Assembly (NCBI RefSeq): GCF_000364705.1
Contig: NZ_AQOH01000144.1
Coordinates: 1-64,000 of the forward strand
DNA: 64,000 nt
Source of the DNA: Pseudomonas fuscovaginae SE-1
Lineage (GTDB): Bacteria > Pseudomonadota > Gammaproteobacteria > Pseudomonadales > Pseudomonadaceae
Reading direction: 5' to 3'
The notes below the pieces were generated by a model. It saw nothing but the letters and a program-made list of their open reading frames with translations, was not told the DNA's origin and did no database searches. Below, piece after piece: positions 60,208 through 64,000 of this stretch. Numbering within the stretch: position 1 is the first letter of the stretch; every line of letters starts with the position of its first letter. A program made the position numbers and the translations under genes.

Positions 60208-62757
60208 TTAACCCATCAACCCCAGGGCCTTGGCCTTGGCTACCGCCTGGGTGCGCCGCTCGACGCCGAGCTTGCTGTGGATCCGGCGGGCATGGGTTTT
60301 CACCGTGTGCAGCGAGATGAACAACTGGTCGGCGATCTGCAGGTTGGAACTGCCCTGGGCGATCAGCCTGAGCACTTCCAGTTCACGCTGGCTCAACGGG
60401 TTGTCGCCGCTGGCGACCAATTCCTCCTCGACCCCCAGCGCCGACAACAGTCCCGGCTGGCGCAGACGCAATTCCCGTAGTGCCTGCTGCAGGTTGCAGC
60501 GGCCGACCAGCGCCAGTCCCTCCCCCAGATGTTCCTTGGCCAGGCCTGCCTGTCCCTGCAGAAAAGCCACCTCGGCCAGTGCCAGGCGAATCTCCGTCTC
60601 GATGCCCTGCATGCCCCGCCGTTGTGCCTGCTCCAGTTGCTGCGTCAGGGACTCCAATGCGGCACAGGGCTTGCGCTGATAAACCTGGGCCAACACCAGC
60701 AGATACTCGAGCCGAGGAATCAGCTCCAGGGTAGCCGGCGGTGCCTGCACCGCATTCGGGCCGCGATAGTGGCGCAACACCCGGGTCAATGCCTCGTCCG
60801 CCAGTTCCGGGCGCCCCTGCTGCAACCAGAAATGGCTGCTGACCATCAGTAGTACTGCACGGTACACCGTGTCCGGAATATGCCGCTGCTGCATCAGCCG
60901 CTCGGCATCGCGCAAGCGCACGAATGCCTGGGGATAGTTGCCATGGTTGGCATCCAGCAGCGCCAGCCCGAGGAAACCGTAGAGCCCGCGCTTGTCGTGA
61001 CAGCGCAGGCATTCGTCCAGCCCGGTCTGGAAGTATTCGGCAGCCTGCTGGTCATGGCCCTGGCGCAAGGCCAGGCGTCCCTGGCGCAGGGCGACACGCC
61101 CGCGCAGAGGACCGGTGACGTAGTGTTTGGCCTGCAGCAATGCCTGGATGCCTTCCAGCAGCGCTTCGCTACGCGGCAAGGCGCCGCGCTGCTCAAGCAA
61201 CTGCGCATGATCCAGCTCCAGCAACGCCTCGAACAACAATGAGCCTTGCGCCCGCGCCAGGCACAGCGCCTCCCGGCTCAAGGCATGGGCCTGTTCCAGC
61301 TCACCGTTGAGCAACGCCTGCTGGGTCAGACCCGACAGGCAGAACAGCCGCGCCGGCCAGGCTGCTGGCGGCAGGTCCTGCAGCGCTTCGAGAAAATGCG
61401 CGCGAGCGGGCCCCGCGCGCCCCTGCAAATGTAGCAGCCAGCCCTGCTGGGCCTGCCAGCGTGCCACCAGCTGTCGCTGGGCCACGGCCGACGGTTGTGG
61501 GGTGAACCGGGCCATCTGCTCGATGCTGCGGGCGGCGTCGTCGAAACGCCCGGCAAACAGCAGCGCGGTAGTGATGAGCCCGAGCAGGTGCGGCGTACCG
61601 AACAGCAGTTCATCCGGACGCTGCTCGTGCAGGCGCAACAACAGCGGAACGTTCTGCCCCTCGAACAGGTAGTCGAAACTGAAGTTGTGCAGCAGGCTCG
61701 CCGCGACTTCCAGCTCCTCGGCCGCCAGGGCCTGCTCCACCGCCGCCTGCCAGTCGCCCCGGGCGCTGAACCACTGGCAGGCACGACGATGCCAGGAACG
61801 CGCGGCCGGCCATGGTTCGTCACGCAGCAACAGGGTCAGCGGGGCGAAAATCCGCAGCCACTCGGTGGAGTCCTCCCAGGGCTCGACGAAGCAACCCAGC
61901 TCCTGCAGGGTACGCATCCACTGGGCCCCCTCGCCTGCACCGAACAGGTGCTCGCACAGGTCGGCGTTGAACCGCGGCAGGTGCGCCAGCACCCGCCAGG
62001 CTTCGCCCAACTCGGGCGCCAGGACATCGAACAGCTCGTGTTGCAGATAATCGAGCAGGGTCGCCGAGCGCCGCGAACCCGCCTCCGGGTCGTTGGCGAT
62101 CCAGGCTGGCGCCTCCAGCAGCGCGACCCGCACGCCGGCGCACCAACCACCGGTGTACTGGCTGATCCGCTCGATGCACTGGGGCGAAACCTCGATCGTC
62201 GGATGGCTCACCAGGCGCTCGATCTCACTGCGCTCGAAGGCCAGCTGCGCCGCTCCCACGTCCTGAAGCTCACCTTCGAGCAACAGTCGCGGCCAGTTGC
62301 AGTGCGGCCGTCGCCGACCACCCAGCCACCAGCTCAGCATCGGACTGCTGACGGCCAGCAGGCGGTCGAGCAGTTGATCCAGTGCCGGGTCGGGCAGCCG
62401 GCAGTAGTCGTCGAGAAAGACCCAGGTCGATGCGGTCCAGCGGGCCAGCCGGGCCAACAGGCTCGGCTCGTCCCACGAGCCCTCGAGGCCCAGCGCCTCA
62501 GCCAGGGCGGTGCAGAAGGCCTCGGTCGACAGGCTCGCCCCGGCCAGTGGCAGCCAGCACACGCCACAATCGGCAGGTGCCTGCAGCAGGCATTCGGCAA
62601 GCAAGGCGCTCTTGCCGCTGCCGGCTGGCGCGCAAAGCAGGCGGACCCGGGCCTGGGACTCGATCAGGGGTACACTCAGGCGGGGGCGCGACACATGGCG
62701 GGAGGACAGGCGAGGCAGGAACCCGGGACGATCCAGACGCGGGGTCATGGCGGTCAT
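60208..62757 (-). CDS. MalT-like LuxR family ATP-dependent regulator
   Basis: A large (849-residue) STAND-type regulator. The N-terminal NTPase has Walker A at 43-50 (APAGSGKS) and a Walker B-like WVFLDDY near 112-118. A helical repeat sensor region follows (about 340-770, TPR-like), and a C-terminal LuxR/GerE helix-turn-helix is at about 785-849 ([35 protein letters not shown]). This architecture binds ATP and a ligand to activate transcription. The target is unknown; the adjacent DUF1329 gene on the same strand upstream is one candidate. ATG 62757 or the in-frame ATG 62748 may be the start. Confidence 0.92.
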   Translation of the reverse strand: MTAMTPRLDRPGFLPRLSSRHVSRPRLSVPLIESQARVRLLCAPAGSGKSALLAECLLQAPADCGVCWLPLAGASLSTEAFCTALAEALGLEGSWDEPSLLARLARWTASTWVFLDDYCRLPDPALDQLLDRLLAVSSPMLSWWLGGRRRPHCNWPRLLLEGELQDVGAAQLAFERSEIERLVSHPTIEVSPQCIERISQYTGGWCAGVRVALLEAPAWIANDPEAGSRRSATLLDYLQHELFDVLAPELGEAWRVLAHLPRFNADLCEHLFGAGEGAQWMRTLQELGCFVEPWEDSTEWLRIFAPLTLLLRDEPWPAARSWHRRACQWFSARGDWQAAVEQALAAEELEVAASLLHNFSFDYLFEGQNVPLLLRLHEQRPDELLFGTPHLLGLITTALLFAGRFDDAARSIEQMARFTPQPSAVAQRQLVARWQAQQGWLLHLQGRAGPARAHFLEALQDLPPAAWPARLFCLSGLTQQALLNGELEQAHALSREALCLARAQGSLLFEALLELDHAQLLEQRGALPRSEALLEGIQALLQAKHYVTGPLRGRVALRQGRLALRQGHDQQAAEYFQTGLDECLRCHDKRGLYGFLGLALLDANHGNYPQAFVRLRDAERLMQQRHIPDTVYRAVLLMVSSHFWLQQGRPELADEALTRVLRHYRGPNAVQAPPATLELIPRLEYLLVLAQVYQRKPCAALESLTQQLEQAQRRGMQGIETEIRLALAEVAFLQGQAGLAKEHLGEGLALVGRCNLQQALRELRLRQPGLLSALGVEEELVASGDNPLSQRELEVLRLIAQGSSNLQIADQLFISLHTVKTHARRIHSKLGVERRTQAVAKAKALGLMG

Positions 62758-62890
62758 GGCGGCAGCCTTTCTTGGTTTTATCCGATTACCCTATTCCTGT
62801 TCGGGCATTGGCATGAACAAGTATTCAGGAGGCTGATCGGACCTCATAAAAAAGCTTCACCTCTCCTGCCTCTGGTGCCGAGGCTGTGAG

Positions 62891-62930
62891 CGTGGGAGCC
62901 GGCTTGCTGGCGATAGCGGCTTGTCAGTCG
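62891..62930. repeat. single REP unit upstream of the LuxR-type gene
   Basis: CGTGGGAGCCGGCTTGCTGG and the following CGATAGCGGC match the REP arms at 51714 and 60080. Confidence 0.7.
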
Positions 62931-62943
62931 GTGACGATGTACC

Positions 62944-63050
62944 GATCGTTCCCACGCTCTGCGTGGGAATGCCTCTTTGAACGCTCGGCGTCAGCTCTTG
63001 TGACGCACAGCGTCACGGGCGGCGTTCCCACGCAGAGCGTGGGAACGATC
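62944..63050. repeat. inverted repeat element, copy 2 (20-bp perfect arms)
   Basis: Arms GATCGTTCCCACGCTCTGCG (62944-62963) and its exact complement (63031-63050) are identical to those at 39622-39701. The interior is longer (67 bases) and has its own GACGC/GCGTC repeats. Confidence 0.85.
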
Positions 63051-63059
63051 AATGGGCTA

Positions 63060-64000
63060 TCAGCGCACGCCGCTGGCCCGCAGCGCCGCCGGCGTGTAGT
63101 CCGCCGCCTTGCCGACGAAGCCGAACTGGAAGCTGTGCTTCTCCTCGTTCTTCATGCCCAGGGCGATGTAGCGGCCGGCGATCAGGTCATACAGGGTTTC
63201 GACGGTGTACGCCGGCACCTGGTGGTCGTAGTAGAACTGCGCATGCCCCTCGGCGACCCGCCACAGTTGGCCACGGCCGTCGTAGTGATCCACCAGCGCG
63301 ACCTGCCAGCTGTCCTCGTCGATGTACATGTGGCGCTTGGCGTAGATGTGCCGTTCGCTCGGCTTGACCGTGCCCTCGATTTCCCAGACCCGGTGCAGCT
63401 CGTAGCGGGTCAGGTCCTGGTTGATGTGACCGGCCTTGATCACGTCGGTGTACTTGAGGCTGGGCGAGTCCAGCTTGTAGCTGTTGTAGGGAATGTACAT
63501 CTCCTTCTTGCCGATCAGTTTCCAGTCGTAACGGTCCGGCGCGCCGGAGAACATGTCGAAGTTGTCCGAGGTGCGCAGGCCGTCGGCGGCGGTACCCGGA
63601 CCGTCGTAGGCAACCTGCGGGGCGCGGCGCACGCGGCGCTGGCCGGCGTTGTAGACCCAGGCCAGACGCGGTTCCTTCACCTGATCGAGGGTTTCGTGCA
63701 CCAGCAGCACGTTACCCGCCAGGCGCGCCGGCGCGGTGACCTCCTGCTTGAAGAAGGTCAGCACGTTGGCCCCCTTGTCCGGCGCCAGGTCCGGAATCTC
63801 CGAAGGCACCGCGGCCTCTTCCTCGAAGGTGATCGGGGTGAAGGAACCGTCAGTCTGCGGCGTCGCCTGGGTGATGGTGCGACGCAGGTTCCCGCCGTGG
63901 TAACGGGTGATGTGGTTCCACAGCACTTCCACGCCGTTCTTCGGAATCGGGAAAGCGTAGTAGCGGTTGCCGGTGAAGTTCGCCAGGCCGTTGCCATCGT
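63060..64000 (-). CDS. DUF1329 family protein (5' end outside window)
   Basis: The C-terminal 312 codons, counting the stop, of a DUF1329 protein. The frame runs open through the right edge (ANFTGNRYYAFPIPKNG precedes the first in-window GTG at 63932), so the true start lies outside. Family landmarks are LAWVYNAGQRRVRRAPQ, YDWKLIGKKEMYIPYN, RYELHRVWEIEGTVK and RHIYAKRHMYIDEDSW. Intact members are about 450 residues, are exported and are related to outer-membrane LolB/LolA-like lipid carriers; their function is not firmly known. They often accompany RND exporters and LuxR-type regulators, as here. Confidence 0.9.
   Translation of the reverse strand, partial: DGNGLANFTGNRYYAFPIPKNGVEVLWNHITRYHGGNLRRTITQATPQTDGSFTPITFEEEAAVPSEIPDLAPDKGANVLTFFKQEVTAPARLAGNVLLVHETLDQVKEPRLAWVYNAGQRRVRRAPQVAYDGPGTAADGLRTSDNFDMFSGAPDRYDWKLIGKKEMYIPYNSYKLDSPSLKYTDVIKAGHINQDLTRYELHRVWEIEGTVKPSERHIYAKRHMYIDEDSWQVALVDHYDGRGQLWRVAEGHAQFYYDHQVPAYTVETLYDLIAGRYIALGMKNEEKHSFQFGFVGKAADYTPAALRASGVR

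Overview
The window is a stretch of a Pseudomonas chromosome, most like the P. fluorescens group. The evidence is a complete Pseudomonas-type alginate operon with residue numbering that closely follows the P. aeruginosa proteins, high GC content, Pseudomonas-type REP/BIME palindromes (GTGGGAGCCGGCTTGCTGGCGA family) between genes, a DUF3509 gene, an hmgR-hmgABC-type tyrosine catabolism locus, and a perfect LexA box in front of yebG. No tRNA, rRNA, CRISPR array, phage or intact insertion sequence was seen.

Layout. 1-937: yaaA. 938-2083: a 1.1 kb AT-rich, palindrome-bearing control region with a candidate AlgU (sigma-22) promoter. 2084-18703: the twelve-gene alginate operon algD-alg8-alg44-algK-algE-algG-algX-algL-algI-algJ-algF-algA. 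It covers precursor supply (AlgA, AlgD), c-di-GMP-gated polymerisation (Alg8/Alg44), periplasmic scaffold, epimerase, lyase and acetylation (AlgK, G, X, L, I, J, F) and export (AlgE). Two REP-rich gaps interrupt it, before algI and before algA. 18998-20804: a small membrane protein, a CPPC thioredoxin-like protein behind a possible LexA box, and a short-chain dehydrogenase. 20885-25655 (minus): an AaeAB-like efflux operon with its own NodT-type outer-membrane lipoprotein.

25915-29013: three tightly packed genes of unknown function, two small proteins followed by a 768-residue protein. This looks like a chaperone/effector or toxin cassette and is the best candidate for an undescribed system. 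After a LysR regulator and a GhrB-type reductase comes a 2103-residue minus-strand protein with leucine-rich repeats and a NEL-like E3 ligase region. In it the expected catalytic Cys-x-Asp reads Ser-Gly-Ser.

37669-46454: an EamA transporter and divergent AraC regulator, a lipoprotein-type PBP4 (DacB), a FecI-FecR-TonB receptor iron locus with a good Fur box, and next to it a decayed second FecI/receptor locus collapsed by deletions. 46519-54234: an HPF/RaiA-family protein, DUF3509, a DUF1800/DUF1501 pair, a YXWGXW lipoprotein, PsiE, YebG under LexA, an amino-acid dehydrogenase and a SirB1-family protein. 54371-55732: a class II Fic protein with its own promoter and an overlapping palindrome. 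55776-60006: hmgA-fahA-maiA with divergent IclR regulator HmgR. 60208-62757: a MalT-like LuxR regulator. 63060-64000: a DUF1329 protein whose N-terminus lies beyond the right edge.

All calls come from reading the sequence and recalled family features. No database search was run.
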